This document shows, one piece after another, positions 1-6,302 of a stretch of 13,206 bases of DNA. The stretch lies in NCBI GenBank assembly GCA_946623365.1, contig CAMORE010000051.1, forward strand, positions 1 to 13,206, in the 5' to 3' direction. The notes beneath the pieces were generated by a model. The model was not told the origin of the DNA and made no database searches. It saw only the letters and a list, made by a program, of their open reading frames with translations. Both the position numbers and the translations under genes were made by a program. The stretch comes from an uncultured Acinetobacter sp. GTDB lineage: Bacteria; Cyanobacteriota; Vampirovibrionia; Gastranaerophilales; Gastranaerophilaceae. How positions within the stretch are numbered: the first letter of the stretch is position 1; each line of letters opens with the position of its first letter.

Positions 1-939
1 TAATATTATCTTTTTTTCGTTTATTAGTTTATCTATGTCAAAACCCATTTTAGAATAAAACTTTTTGGCAAGGTTCAACCCCCCATATTTATTTACGGCA
101 TTATTTAAAATTTCATATTCACTCGGATTATTGATTAAATTATAGTGATAATATTCCAGCTTATTTACTTGAAAAAGTTCTTTTAATTTGTCATCAGTTT
201 CCTTTAATACTTTGTCAATCTCCGGTTTTAATCCTAAATATGTTTTATTAAGATTATCCATAAATGTGTCTGTATCAGTTTTATATTTTGTTTTTAGTAT
301 TAAATCAAAATAAGAATTTAATCCTCTTTTATGTGCGTATGAATTTCTTTTTTTGATGACATTTATAATGTCATCTTTTAAAGAATCACCTATTTTAAAT
401 TTCGCTTCATAAGCTTGTTTTCTTAGCTTAGTATCTTTTTCTATTGCAATAATTCTTGATACTTCATATTGTGAAACTTTTTTACTGTTTATTTTTCCCG
501 TTTTAGTTGATAATCTTTTACTTGTTTTATAATACGCAATATCTAGCGACAGTTCTTTTATAAACTCCAAAATACGTATTAACACAGGTTTTGATTTTAT
601 GCAGGGTTGTCCGTATAATTTAGTATAATTTTCTTGATTTTCTTTTTTATGAATGAATTTATTGTATTTATAATCAGCTATATAACTTTTTAATCCTGAA
701 AGTAAATTTTGTGTTGTAATATATTCCCAGTTTGCCAGTGCCCTTTTTTTATATTTTGTTTCAAATTCTTTAACAAATTTAGAAAAATCGCAAATTTTTT
801 GTTCTGAATTATTAAACATAAAACAGTCATTTGTAAATGATGAAATGTCTGAAATCTTGTTCTGACATTTAGACCTTAGCCATTTTCCGTTAAAAACTTG
901 TTCTGATATAGTATTATCGCTATTTGTTTGGATTTTCAC
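1..939 (-). CDS. N-terminal part of an M2/M3-clan zinc peptidase-like protein (runs off left edge)
   Basis: An uninterrupted frame of 313 codons runs from a GTG at 937-939 to the window edge, so the C-terminus is missing. The start is supported by AAGGGG at 945-950, five bases upstream; the nearby ATG is immediately followed by a stop. The protein is Lys/Asn-rich and predicted helical. Residues 168-213 read like the helical lid of oligopeptidase F / angiotensin-converting peptidase families: Asp169, Arg173, Tyr177, then Arg198-Asn199, Ala202, Gly206 and Tyr210, in the order seen in those families (an RN..A...G...Y pattern). The catalytic HExxH would lie further downstream, outside the window, so peptidase activity is not shown. 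By family, it would be a cytoplasmic oligopeptidase. There is no signal peptide. The family call is recognition of a pattern, not an alignment, and a degenerate member is possible. Confidence 0.6.
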   Translation of the reverse strand, partial: MKIQTNSDNTISEQVFNGKWLRSKCQNKISDISSFTNDCFMFNNSEQKICDFSKFVKEFETKYKKRALANWEYITTQNLLSGLKSYIADYKYNKFIHKKENQENYTKLYGQPCIKSKPVLIRILEFIKELSLDIAYYKTSKRLSTKTGKINSKKVSQYEVSRIIAIEKDTKLRKQAYEAKFKIGDSLKDDIINVIKKRNSYAHKRGLNSYFDLILKTKYKTDTDTFMDNLNKTYLGLKPEIDKVLKETDDKLKELFQVNKLEYYHYNLINNPSEYEILNNAVNKYGGLNLAKKFYSKMGFDIDKLINEKKIIL

Positions 940-1006
940 ATTAACCCCTTATTTTATTAAGGTAACTTCTAATAACTCTAAATTTTGCTGAATCAAACTC
1001 CTCATT

Positions 1007-1033
1007 CCAACCACTCTCCCACAAGGGACGAGG
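1007..1033 (-). repeat. Degenerate copy of a dispersed palindromic repeat (copy 1)
   Basis: Read on the minus strand this is CTCGTCCCTTGTGGGAGAG followed by TGGTTGG. It resembles the segments at 3387-3424 and 3548-3577, which share a CTCGCCC...GGGAGAG core. It lies between the peptidase gene and the rpsO terminator in otherwise AT-rich sequence. Similar short GC-rich palindromes are scattered in many bacterial genomes. Here only similarity and position can be seen. Confidence 0.5.
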
Positions 1034-1142
1034 AAATTCTGTCGCCTTTTATTTAAGCTGCTGCGTTTATATTTTATAGTTTTAGAGATCTCCATAATAT
1101 AGATAAAACTTGTAATAATTATTTTTTGCTAAAAAAATCAAC

Positions 1143-1177
1143 AACAAAAAAAGAGCTGTATCAGCTCTTTTTTTGTT
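1143..1177 (-). terminator. Intrinsic terminator of rpsO (bidirectional by sequence)
   Basis: A perfect 16-bp inverted repeat (1143-1158 with 1162-1177) encloses a three-base loop. The GC core is GAGCTG/CAGCTC, flanked by seven A and seven T. It begins 17 bases past the rpsO stop and ends in a T run on the minus strand. The T run on the plus side means it could also stop plus-strand transcription. Confidence 0.9.
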
Positions 1178-1194
1178 ATGTTCATACTGAATAA

Positions 1195-1458
1195 TTAACC
1201 TCTTATACCAAGTTCCTTTATAAGGCTTCTGTATCCTTCCAAGTTTCTTTCTTTTAAGAATGAAAGAAGTCTTTTTCTCTTACCAACCATCATCAAAAGA
1301 CCTCTTTTTGTTGCAAAGTCTTTTTTGTTTGATTTCATGTGTTCGGTAAGTTCAGAAATCTTTTGAGTAAGCATTGCTATTTGTACTTCAGCTGAGCCTG
1401 TGTCTTTCGGAGTTGCACCGAATTTTGAAATAATTTCTTGTTTGTTTTTTAAGTTCAT
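1195..1458 (-). CDS. rpsO: 30S ribosomal protein S15
   Basis: The product is 87 residues, the normal length of S15 (about 89). It shows the family hallmarks: IISKFGATPKDTGSAEVQIA near the N-terminus, then TKRGLLMMVGKRKRLLSFL, and a C-terminal LIKELGIRG. S15 is a primary binding protein of the 30S platform; it contacts the 16S rRNA three-way junction and the inter-subunit bridge. The start is the ATG at 1456-1458 because it gives family length and has AAGGAAAG at 1463-1470 just upstream. The same frame stays open to a GTG at 1521, but that GTG lies inside the predicted untranslated leader. The gene is transcribed alone from a promoter at 1560-1588 and ends at the terminator at 1143-1177. S15 commonly represses its own mRNA through a leader RNA, and this leader is structured. 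Confidence 0.97.
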   Translation of the reverse strand: MNLKNKQEIISKFGATPKDTGSAEVQIAMLTQKISELTEHMKSNKKDFATKRGLLMMVGKRKRLLSFLKERNLEGYRSLIKELGIRG

Positions 1459-1470
1459 TTTTCTTTCCTT

Positions 1471-1553
1471 TTCTGTTTGCTGTATATGCGTTTGGTACGA
1501 CTGCCAAATCATTTTACGCACGTAGTGTGACCTATTGGCGTAAGCACTCTACA
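1471..1553 (-). promoter_or_regulatory. Structured rpsO 5' leader, candidate S15 autoregulatory RNA
   Basis: The predicted transcript starts near 1553. Its first bases can form helix P1 (1545-1552 with 1522-1529; seven pairs and one A-A mismatch). Next comes P2: UUUGG/CCAAA (1504-1508 with 1491-1495) extended by UGCG/CGCA (1517-1520 with 1487-1490), with an 8-base bulge. The P1 loop carries UUACGC (1538-1543), a perfect match to GCGUAA (1514-1519) on the 5' side of P2. P2 and this loop pairing therefore compete. By family knowledge, S15 leaders differ in structure between phyla and often use pseudoknots or switching helices. Binding of S15 here is inference. Confidence 0.5.
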
Positions 1554-1559
1554 GGGGTA

Positions 1560-1588
1560 AATATAATATAAAATAATTTAAAAATCAA
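1560..1588 (-). promoter_or_regulatory. rpsO promoter (sigma70-type)
   Basis: On the minus strand, TTGATT (1583-1588) is followed by a 17-base spacer and TATATT (1560-1565). Predicted start is near 1553, giving a leader of about 95 bases before the rpsO ATG. Confidence 0.7.
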
Positions 1589-1700
1589 GATATATTTACA
1601 GAATTTATAATTCCCCCTCCTACCTTTATCTATCCCTCTCCTTGAAACTGTCTATCGAACGCTTTCTCATCGGCGGTGTTCCGCAATGCGGCTGACCAAT

Positions 1701-1795
1701 ACCCCCCTACCCCCTACGGGTACTTCCCCCGCAAGGGGGGCAGAGCAGCACCCCCCTACGGCACTTCGTGCCACTTCCCCCGCAAGGGGGGGCAG
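1701..1795. repeat. Tandem GC-rich hairpin repeat, two related units
   Basis: Unit A (1711-1744) and unit B (1752-1795) share CCCCTACGG, then ACTTCCCCCGCAAGGGGG and CAGA. Each contains a CCCCC-GCAA-GGGGG hairpin. Unit B differs by an insertion that makes a second hairpin, GGCAC-TTC-GTGCC (1760-1772). The flank at 1660-1700 is also richer in GC than the surrounding DNA. There is no reading frame across it. It sits between the rpsO promoter and the terminator of the coiled-coil gene, where dispersed repeats of this type usually settle. Confidence 0.75.
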
Positions 1796-1797
1796 AT

Positions 1798-1821
1798 AAA
1801 AAAAACCGAACATATGTCCGG
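1798..1821 (-). terminator. Intrinsic terminator of the coiled-coil gene
   Basis: On the minus strand, CCGGAC-ATAT-GTTCGG (1806-1821, one G-U pair) is followed by eight T (1798-1805). It lies about 93 bases past the stop codon at 1915. Between them is another hairpin, TATAC-GGTAATG...CATTACC-GTATA (1866-1896, one bulged base). That hairpin lacks a T run and so is a 3'-UTR structure rather than a terminator. Confidence 0.75.
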
Positions 1822-1914
1822 CAGAATAATTTGTAAGATGTAAGATGGGGTTAAATGTGGTGATGTATACGGTAATGTTATTTCATTACCTGTATATTAT
1901 GATGGTTGTTGTAC

Positions 1915-3180
1915 TTATTTTTTATAAGTTGCTTTATGGAATAAATTTCCGTCTCTTACCTGTGTTATAGGTACTACATTATTATTCTCAATGATATACT
2001 CGTCACTTGAGTTACGACCGTTGTATATAGTATAATTTTTACCATTTACCATTCTGTCTTGTTTTTTGTAGTATGGCGTATTTAAATCATTAACATTTGG
2101 TTTTTTATCTATTATTATTCGCTTTAACTGTTCAAGCTTATTTTTATTTTTCTCAGCAAAACCTGATAAATCTGTGTATATTGCATTTGCAGTTTCTGTA
2201 ACATCTTTATTATTTAATTCAGAGGCTAATGTTGTGGAATTATTTAATATTTCTAATTCATCTTTTGTAAGTGAGAACGGATCTTGTGCCAATTTGTCGC
2301 TGGCTTTTCTAAATGCCGCTAATTTTGATTTTAGGTCTGAATTTTTTGTTAGTCCGAATTTTCTTGAAGCAGTGTTACTGTCATAATCATTAATTTTTTC
2401 TGATAATGAAGCATTAGGATCCGGTTGAGTTGATGCTGAAGGAGCAGAAGTTGTTGTTTTGGCTCCGTCTATTATTTCTTGTGCTTCATCTCTATCGTTT
2501 GTTTTAGTTTCTAATTGTTCTTTTATTTCAGCTTTTCTTTCACTTATAGCTTTAGAAAGTTCTCTTTTAGCACTATCAAATGCTGTTTTAGCTTCAACTT
2601 TTTTCTCAACTTGTTCTAATTTTAAAGCATTAATTCTTTTTATAGTCTCAGGATTATCATTCTGGATCTCTTCTAGTTCTGTAATTTTTTGAGTATATAT
2701 ATCTTTTTTGTTTTGATATGCATCGAATGCTGTTTTTGCAGAATCATATGCATTATATTGAGTTAGTAAATATTTTTTTACACCTGATAAATCAGTTGCA
2801 GTATTAATGTCAACTTTTAGAGCTTCTTGTTCTGATTCTAATGCTGCAATCTCTTTATTCAGAGCTTTAACATTAGATTTCGCTGTTGCAACTTTCTCTT
2901 CATTTACTGCTTTAGCTTCTTTTCTGTCTGAATGATAACTGTGAACGCATTGGAACAGCATGTTAATGCCACCGAGAATTGCATTTCCTACGATTTGTGA
3001 ATTTGAGCTGCTGCAGCATCCGCCTGCCATATAAGGATATCTTGGCATTTGCCATACACTGTTCAATCCGCAACTACCGCCGGTTAATGAACCAAGTGCA
3101 CCGTATGCAACAGATTGACCGAAGTTCATTCCTTCATAGTTTACTGTGATATTAGTTCTATCAGGGCGAAAGTGTGTCAC
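1915..3180 (-). CDS. Hypothetical coiled-coil protein with Gly/Cys-rich head
   Basis: I do not recognise a named family. From the preferred start the protein has 421 residues. Residues 15-80 are Gly/Ser-rich and mildly hydrophobic (MNFGQSVAYGALGSL, then a Cys-Cys pair at 55-56). Residues about 85-270 are a Lys/Glu/Ala-rich long coiled coil with heptad-like spacing. A Ser/Thr/Pro linker follows, then a mixed region. The C-terminus (last 60 residues) is Asn/Tyr-rich and probably folded. Start choice: the GTG at 3178-3180 has AGGA nine bases upstream, whereas the ATG at 3127-3129 has AAGGA directly abutting it. The frame stays open to a TTG at 3276, but that codon is the promoter -35 box, so it is excluded. 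The head has no clear signal peptide. A structural or surface-scaffold role is possible but only a guess. Confidence 0.75.
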   Translation of the reverse strand: MTHFRPDRTNITVNYEGMNFGQSVAYGALGSLTGGSCGLNSVWQMPRYPYMAGGCCSSSNSQIVGNAILGGINMLFQCVHSYHSDRKEAKAVNEEKVATAKSNVKALNKEIAALESEQEALKVDINTATDLSGVKKYLLTQYNAYDSAKTAFDAYQNKKDIYTQKITELEEIQNDNPETIKRINALKLEQVEKKVEAKTAFDSAKRELSKAISERKAEIKEQLETKTNDRDEAQEIIDGAKTTTSAPSASTQPDPNASLSEKINDYDSNTASRKFGLTKNSDLKSKLAAFRKASDKLAQDPFSLTKDELEILNNSTTLASELNNKDVTETANAIYTDLSGFAEKNKNKLEQLKRIIIDKKPNVNDLNTPYYKKQDRMVNGKNYTIYNGRNSSDEYIIENNNVVPITQVRDGNLFHKATYKK

Positions 3181-3247
3181 TTTTAAATATCCTATCTTAG
3201 TTATCTTACATATATATAAAGTATATAAAATTTTCCTAATTTCAAAC

Positions 3248-3276
3248 ATTATAATAATTGTTACATTTCTTAACAA
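3248..3276 (-). promoter_or_regulatory. Promoter of the coiled-coil gene
   Basis: TTGTTA (3271-3276), a 17-base spacer and a perfect TATAAT (3248-3253) on the minus strand. Predicted start is near 3241, which rules out any start codon upstream of that point. Confidence 0.75.
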
Positions 3277-3336
3277 TAATTTTCATATTTAGAAGTAACT
3301 AAAAAAATAATCCCGAATAGCTCAAAAAGGTTGTTC

Positions 3337-3452
3337 AAAAAGTCAAATTTATAATAATTTGCAATTTACACGAACTGGCGTAGAAACCCCTCGCCCCTAG
3401 CGGGAGAGGGGTAGGGGTGAGGGGTCAATATCTACAAGTTTATGGACTTTTT
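3337..3452. repeat. Palindromic GC-rich repeat (copy 2) inside short inverted repeats
   Basis: The core at 3387-3424 pairs CCCCTCGCCCCT (3387-3398) with AGGGGTGAGGGG (3413-3424), 11 of 12 bases. It is related to copies at 1007-1033 and 3548-3577. It is bracketed by an 8-base inverted repeat, AAAAAGTC (3337-3344) and GACTTTTT (3445-3452), giving a 116-base unit with no coding capacity. A miniature mobile element is possible, but no target-site duplication is evident. Confidence 0.5.
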
Positions 3453-3547
3453 AGTCCCCCTCTTATTTCCTTTTAAATTAAAAGACTTTTTATAATTATT
3501 ACATGAAACACACCACATCCCGACCTTCCACATTCGGAGCAGGAGTA

Positions 3548-3577
3548 CTCGCCCTATCTGGGAGAGTTAGTGTTGGG
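3548..3577 (+). repeat. Degenerate dispersed palindromic repeat (copy 3)
   Basis: The segment reads CTCGCCCTATCTGGGAGAG and continues TTAGTGTTGGG. It shares the CTCGCCC...GGGAGAG core with 3387-3424 and, inverted, with 1007-1033. The rest of the 3277-3627 gap holds no gene that I can support and no clear terminator for the DnaJ-like gene. Confidence 0.5.
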
Positions 3578-3627
3578 TAAATAAATTTAATTAGCAGAGG
3601 TGTAAGAAGGGATAATTTCAAAACATT

Positions 3628-4671
3628 TTAGTATTTAACTTTAGCAGAAGATAATTCTTGTAATTTTTTATATAATAAAATCTCAGCTTGTGATAAGTTT
3701 TTAGGAATTTGAATCTCTACGACCAAAATCATGTCGCCTATTTTCCCGTTATTATTTAGTCCGCATCCGCTTAGTCTGATTTTTTGACCGTTTTGTGTGT
3801 TAGGAGATATTTTTACATTAACGCTTCCGTCAAATGTTTTTACTGATACATTTCCTCCGAGTACAGCCTCAAATGGTGCAAGTACTAATGTTTTAATTAT
3901 ATTATTTCCTTCTGTTTTGTAGTCAAGAGGAGATTTTATGTGAACAGTAATATACATATCACCGTTATTCCCGCCGTTAACACCTTTTTCCCCTTCTCCT
4001 GCAAGTCTTATTTTTGATTTATCTTTTATTCCGGAAGGAATTTTGACAGTAAATTTTTTGTGCTCTGAAATATCTCCTTTTCCTTTACAATGAGAACAAA
4101 TTGTTCCGTTAACAAATTTTCTGCCTTGACATTTCGGACAAATATCAGTATGAAGCATATTTATAACTTTTACTGTTCCGTTTATAGCTTCCGCAATCGT
4201 AATTTCTACGTCCGCATTGATATCTTTACCTCTTTTTGAGTTTCCGTATTTAGCTTTAGAGTCATAATTTTGTTTTGCTTGTTCAAAATTGTTTGCATAC
4301 TCTTTATATTTTGATATAAAATCTTCCCAATTAAATCCGAATCCTGATTTCTTATTAGGCTCTTTATCAGTTTTTTTATTTTCTTTAAAATTCGGTTCTG
4401 TAACAAATTCTTCTTTTTTATTATTTTTTTGTTCACTGGAATAATTGTAAAATTTATTCACAGTATCATATTCAGCTTTTTTAACTTTGTCAGACAAAGT
4501 TTCATAAGCTTCATTGATTTCTTTGAATTTTGAAACAATTTCATCACTATTTCCTGCAATGTCAGGATGGTATTTTCTTGCAAGTTTTCTGTATGCACTT
4601 TTTAATTCCTGCTCAGAACAGCATTCCGATACGCCAAGAATTTTGTAATAATCTTTCATCATATTAGTCAT
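3628..4671 (-). CDS. DnaJ-like Hsp40 co-chaperone with a half-size zinc finger
   Basis: The product has 347 residues. Residues 7-70 form a J domain (DYYKILGV, catalytic HPD at 35-37, EINEAYETLSD). By family, it would stimulate the ATPase of a DnaK partner. A Lys/Asn-rich linker replaces the usual Gly/Phe region (about 80-145). A central zinc region has only two CxxC motifs (Cys178/181 and Cys192/195) instead of four CxxCxGxG repeats. Two C-terminal peptide-binding domains follow; PSGIKDKSKIRLAGEGEKG (212-230) is typical. Canonical DnaJ is about 375 residues, and the difference is mainly the missing zinc-finger half. No grpE or dnaK lies nearby, so this is probably an accessory copy. There is no Shine-Dalgarno, but a TTGACT/TAAATA promoter ends six bases before the ATG at 4671, so the message may be leaderless. 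An ATG four codons later (4659) is an alternative. Confidence 0.9.
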   Translation of the reverse strand: MTNMMKDYYKILGVSECCSEQELKSAYRKLARKYHPDIAGNSDEIVSKFKEINEAYETLSDKVKKAEYDTVNKFYNYSSEQKNNKKEEFVTEPNFKENKKTDKEPNKKSGFGFNWEDFISKYKEYANNFEQAKQNYDSKAKYGNSKRGKDINADVEITIAEAINGTVKVINMLHTDICPKCQGRKFVNGTICSHCKGKGDISEHKKFTVKIPSGIKDKSKIRLAGEGEKGVNGGNNGDMYITVHIKSPLDYKTEGNNIIKTLVLAPFEAVLGGNVSVKTFDGSVNVKISPNTQNGQKIRLSGCGLNNNGKIGDMILVVEIQIPKNLSQAEILLYKKLQELSSAKVKY

Positions 4672-4677
4672 ACTTGA

Positions 4678-4705
4678 TATTTAATGATGTAAATAAAAAA
4701 GTCAA
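4678..4705 (-). promoter_or_regulatory. Promoter of the DnaJ-like gene, leaderless geometry
   Basis: TTGACT (4700-4705), a 16-base spacer and TAAATA (4678-4683) on the minus strand, then six bases to the ATG. The -10 box is weak (3 of 6 consensus bases). The spacing would put the first transcribed base at the start codon. Confidence 0.45.
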
Positions 4706-4770
4706 CAGTAATATGAATAATATTTTAATTTTAATTTTTATCCACATATCTATGTCATAGTAATTACATG

Positions 4771-4798
4771 TTGAAAATATTGTATAAAGATGTATCAT
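4771..4798 (+). promoter_or_regulatory. Promoter of the thioredoxin-like gene, leaderless geometry
   Basis: TTGAAA (4771-4776), a 16-base spacer and TATCAT (4793-4798), then six bases to the ATG at 4805. The spacing is identical to that of the divergent DnaJ-like promoter. No Shine-Dalgarno is seen before the ATG. Confidence 0.5.
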
Positions 4799-4804
4799 AT
4801 AGTT

Positions 4805-5161
4805 ATGAAAAAACTTATCACAATAATAATGGTATTAATGGTTTTACCTGTGTATGCGGGAGTGTATGAAGATGCTCTAAAAAGCAATAAGAGTGTTTTA
4901 TTATACATATATACATCCGATTGCAGTGCTTGTAAAAAATTTACGCCTGTTTATAATCAGTTGGCTAAGTCTCATCCGGATGTAAAATTTGTAAAAGCGG
5001 ATGCTGATACTTTGTATGGCTTAAATTTGTTGAAAAAATTTAAGGGACGATATATTCCGTACGTCGTAATGACGGATTCAAAGACTAAAAAATCCTCGGT
5101 AATTTCACCATATTGTACCGTAGATAAACTTTGTCTTGAAAGGGCGTTAAAAGCTTTTTAA
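4805..5161 (+). CDS. Exported thioredoxin-fold protein with CSAC active site
   Basis: Starting at the ATG at 4805 the product has 118 residues. Residues 1-18 form a signal peptide: a KK pair, a hydrophobic core, and a VYA cleavage site before Gly19. The mature part is a compact thioredoxin fold: LLYIYTSDCSACKKF carries the redox pair Cys40-Cys43, and IP at 84-85 supplies the cis-proline. Two more Cys (104, 110) near the C-terminus could form a structural disulfide. By family it would handle thiol-disulfide exchange in the periplasm or cell envelope. CSAC is unlike thioredoxin's CGPC, so reductase versus oxidase activity cannot be told. An ATG five codons upstream (4790) is in frame but would put extra residues before the signal peptide and falls in the promoter spacer. 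rfbA starts 30 bases downstream and may be co-transcribed. Confidence 0.85.
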   Translation: MKKLITIIMVLMVLPVYAGVYEDALKSNKSVLLYIYTSDCSACKKFTPVYNQLAKSHPDVKFVKADADTLYGLNLLKKFKGRYIPYVVMTDSKTKKSSVISPYCTVDKLCLERALKAF

Positions 5162-5191
5162 ATCATTGTAAAAAATTAAGGAGTTGAATAA

Positions 5192-6091
5192 ATGAAAGGA
5201 ATTGTATTAGCAGGCGGAGCAGGAACAAGATTATATCCTGCATCACAACCAATATCAAAGATTTTACTTCCGATATACGATAAGCCTATGATATATTATC
5301 CGTTGTCAACTCTAATGCTTGCCGGAATTAAGGATATATTGATTATCACTAATGAAGCCGACTTTGATAATTTTATCAAACTTCTCGGTGACGGTTCGCA
5401 ATTCGGCTTGAATCTTACATACAGAATACAATATGTTCAAAAAGGTATTGCAGATGCATTTTTGATTGCGGAAGATTTTATAAACGGAGATGACGTTGCT
5501 TTAATTCTTGGAGATAATATATTTCATGGTCAGGGTTTTTCTACCATAATGAAAAATGCTATCAAGAAAAATTCAGGAGCAACGGTGTTCGGGTATACGG
5601 TTAAAGATCCAGAAAGATTCGGTGTTGTGGAATTTGATTCTAATAATGTTGCAATATCTCTTGAAGAAAAACCTGCTCATCCAAAGTCTAATTATGCCGT
5701 TACAGGTTTATATTTCTATGACGGTAACGTATGTAATTATGCTAAACAATTGAAACCATCAGCACGTGGTGAATTAGAGATTACGGATTTAAATAAAATT
5801 TATTTAAATAATAAAAAATTAAATGTTGAGATTTTAGGCCGCGGTTTTGCATGGCTTGATACCGGTACTCATGATTCAATGCTTCAGGCAAGCCAATTTG
5901 TTCAAACAATGGAACTAAATAAAGGGGTAAAAATATCCTGTCTTGAAGAAATTGCATTCAATCAAGGTTTTATATCAAAAGAAGATTTGTTAAATAAAAT
6001 TGAAAAATACGGTACTAAAAATGACTACTACAACTACGTTAGAGAAGTTATAGAACATCCTGATTCAGTAGCATTAAGTTTTATTTTGTAG
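5192..6091 (+). CDS. rfbA: Glucose-1-phosphate thymidylyltransferase
   Basis: The product has 299 residues (family about 290). It makes dTDP-glucose from dTTP and glucose 1-phosphate, the first step to dTDP-L-rhamnose and other dTDP-sugars for surface polysaccharides. The N-terminus carries the nucleotide-binding loop LAGGAGTRLYP (6-16), then LLPIYDKPMIYYPLSTLMLAG, the GDN metal site (107-109), an EKP motif, and GRGFAWLDTGTHDSMLQAS in the C-terminal part. The sequence follows the RmlA branch rather than the GalU type. AAGGAG at 5178-5183 sits eight bases before the ATG. The other dTDP-rhamnose genes (rfbB, rfbC, rfbD) are not in the window. The gene converges with the 65-residue protein gene, with 11 bases between stop codons and no terminator visible there. 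Confidence 0.95.
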   Translation: MKGIVLAGGAGTRLYPASQPISKILLPIYDKPMIYYPLSTLMLAGIKDILIITNEADFDNFIKLLGDGSQFGLNLTYRIQYVQKGIADAFLIAEDFINGDDVALILGDNIFHGQGFSTIMKNAIKKNSGATVFGYTVKDPERFGVVEFDSNNVAISLEEKPAHPKSNYAVTGLYFYDGNVCNYAKQLKPSARGELEITDLNKIYLNNKKLNVEILGRGFAWLDTGTHDSMLQASQFVQTMELNKGVKISCLEEIAFNQGFISKEDLLNKIEKYGTKNDYYNYVREVIEHPDSVALSFIL

Positions 6092-6102
6092 GTTTAAAAA
6101 TT

Positions 6103-6300
6103 TTATCCCCGAGTTTTAGTATTCTCAAATATTGCACGTCCTTGGCTAAGGGCAAGCATTCTTAATGAGCACATTCCGTTTTTGCGCTCCATTACACCAA
6201 TGCTGGAAAGTCGAGCAACAACAAATTCATTTAAATCATCAGGACTTATATACAAAGGACAGGTTTTATTGCATTCTTTTTCTGAAAACGGACAAGTCAT
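6103..6300 (-). CDS. Small Cys-containing hypothetical protein, last gene of the transketolase operon
   Basis: The product has 65 residues and I do not recognise a named family. The N-terminus holds CPFSEKECNKTCPLYI with Cys3, Cys10 and Cys14, and a fourth Cys at 44. The rest looks like a short helical domain (NEFVVARLSSIGVMERK). The Cys spacing would suit a zinc or iron-sulfur site, but that is inference. The ATG is two bases after the transketolase stop, and AGAGG lies about ten bases upstream inside the transketolase end, so the two genes are translationally linked. The position is where the transketolase C-terminal subunit gene would normally be. Confidence 0.75.
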   Translation of the reverse strand: MTCPFSEKECNKTCPLYISPDDLNEFVVARLSSIGVMERKNGMCSLRMLALSQGRAIFENTKTRG

Positions 6301-6302
6301 AA

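Noticed and set aside
1459..1521. Longer S15 from a GTG at 1521
   Set aside because: It exceeds family length, lacks a ribosome site, and the extra DNA forms the structured leader; the ATG at 1458 has AAGGAAAG upstream.
1690..1795. The CCCCCGCAAGGGGG repeats as terminators
   Set aside because: The hairpins are not followed by T runs on either strand, and a proper terminator lies beside them at 1798-1821.
2174..2692. Plus-strand open frames opposite the coiled-coil gene
   Set aside because: Low-complexity complements of Lys/Glu/Ala codons with no ribosome site; the minus strand has the promoter and terminator.
3181..3276. Longer N-terminus of the coiled-coil protein from a TTG at 3276
   Set aside because: The TTG is the -35 box of a good promoter with TATAAT at 3248-3253, so it is not transcribed as part of the message.
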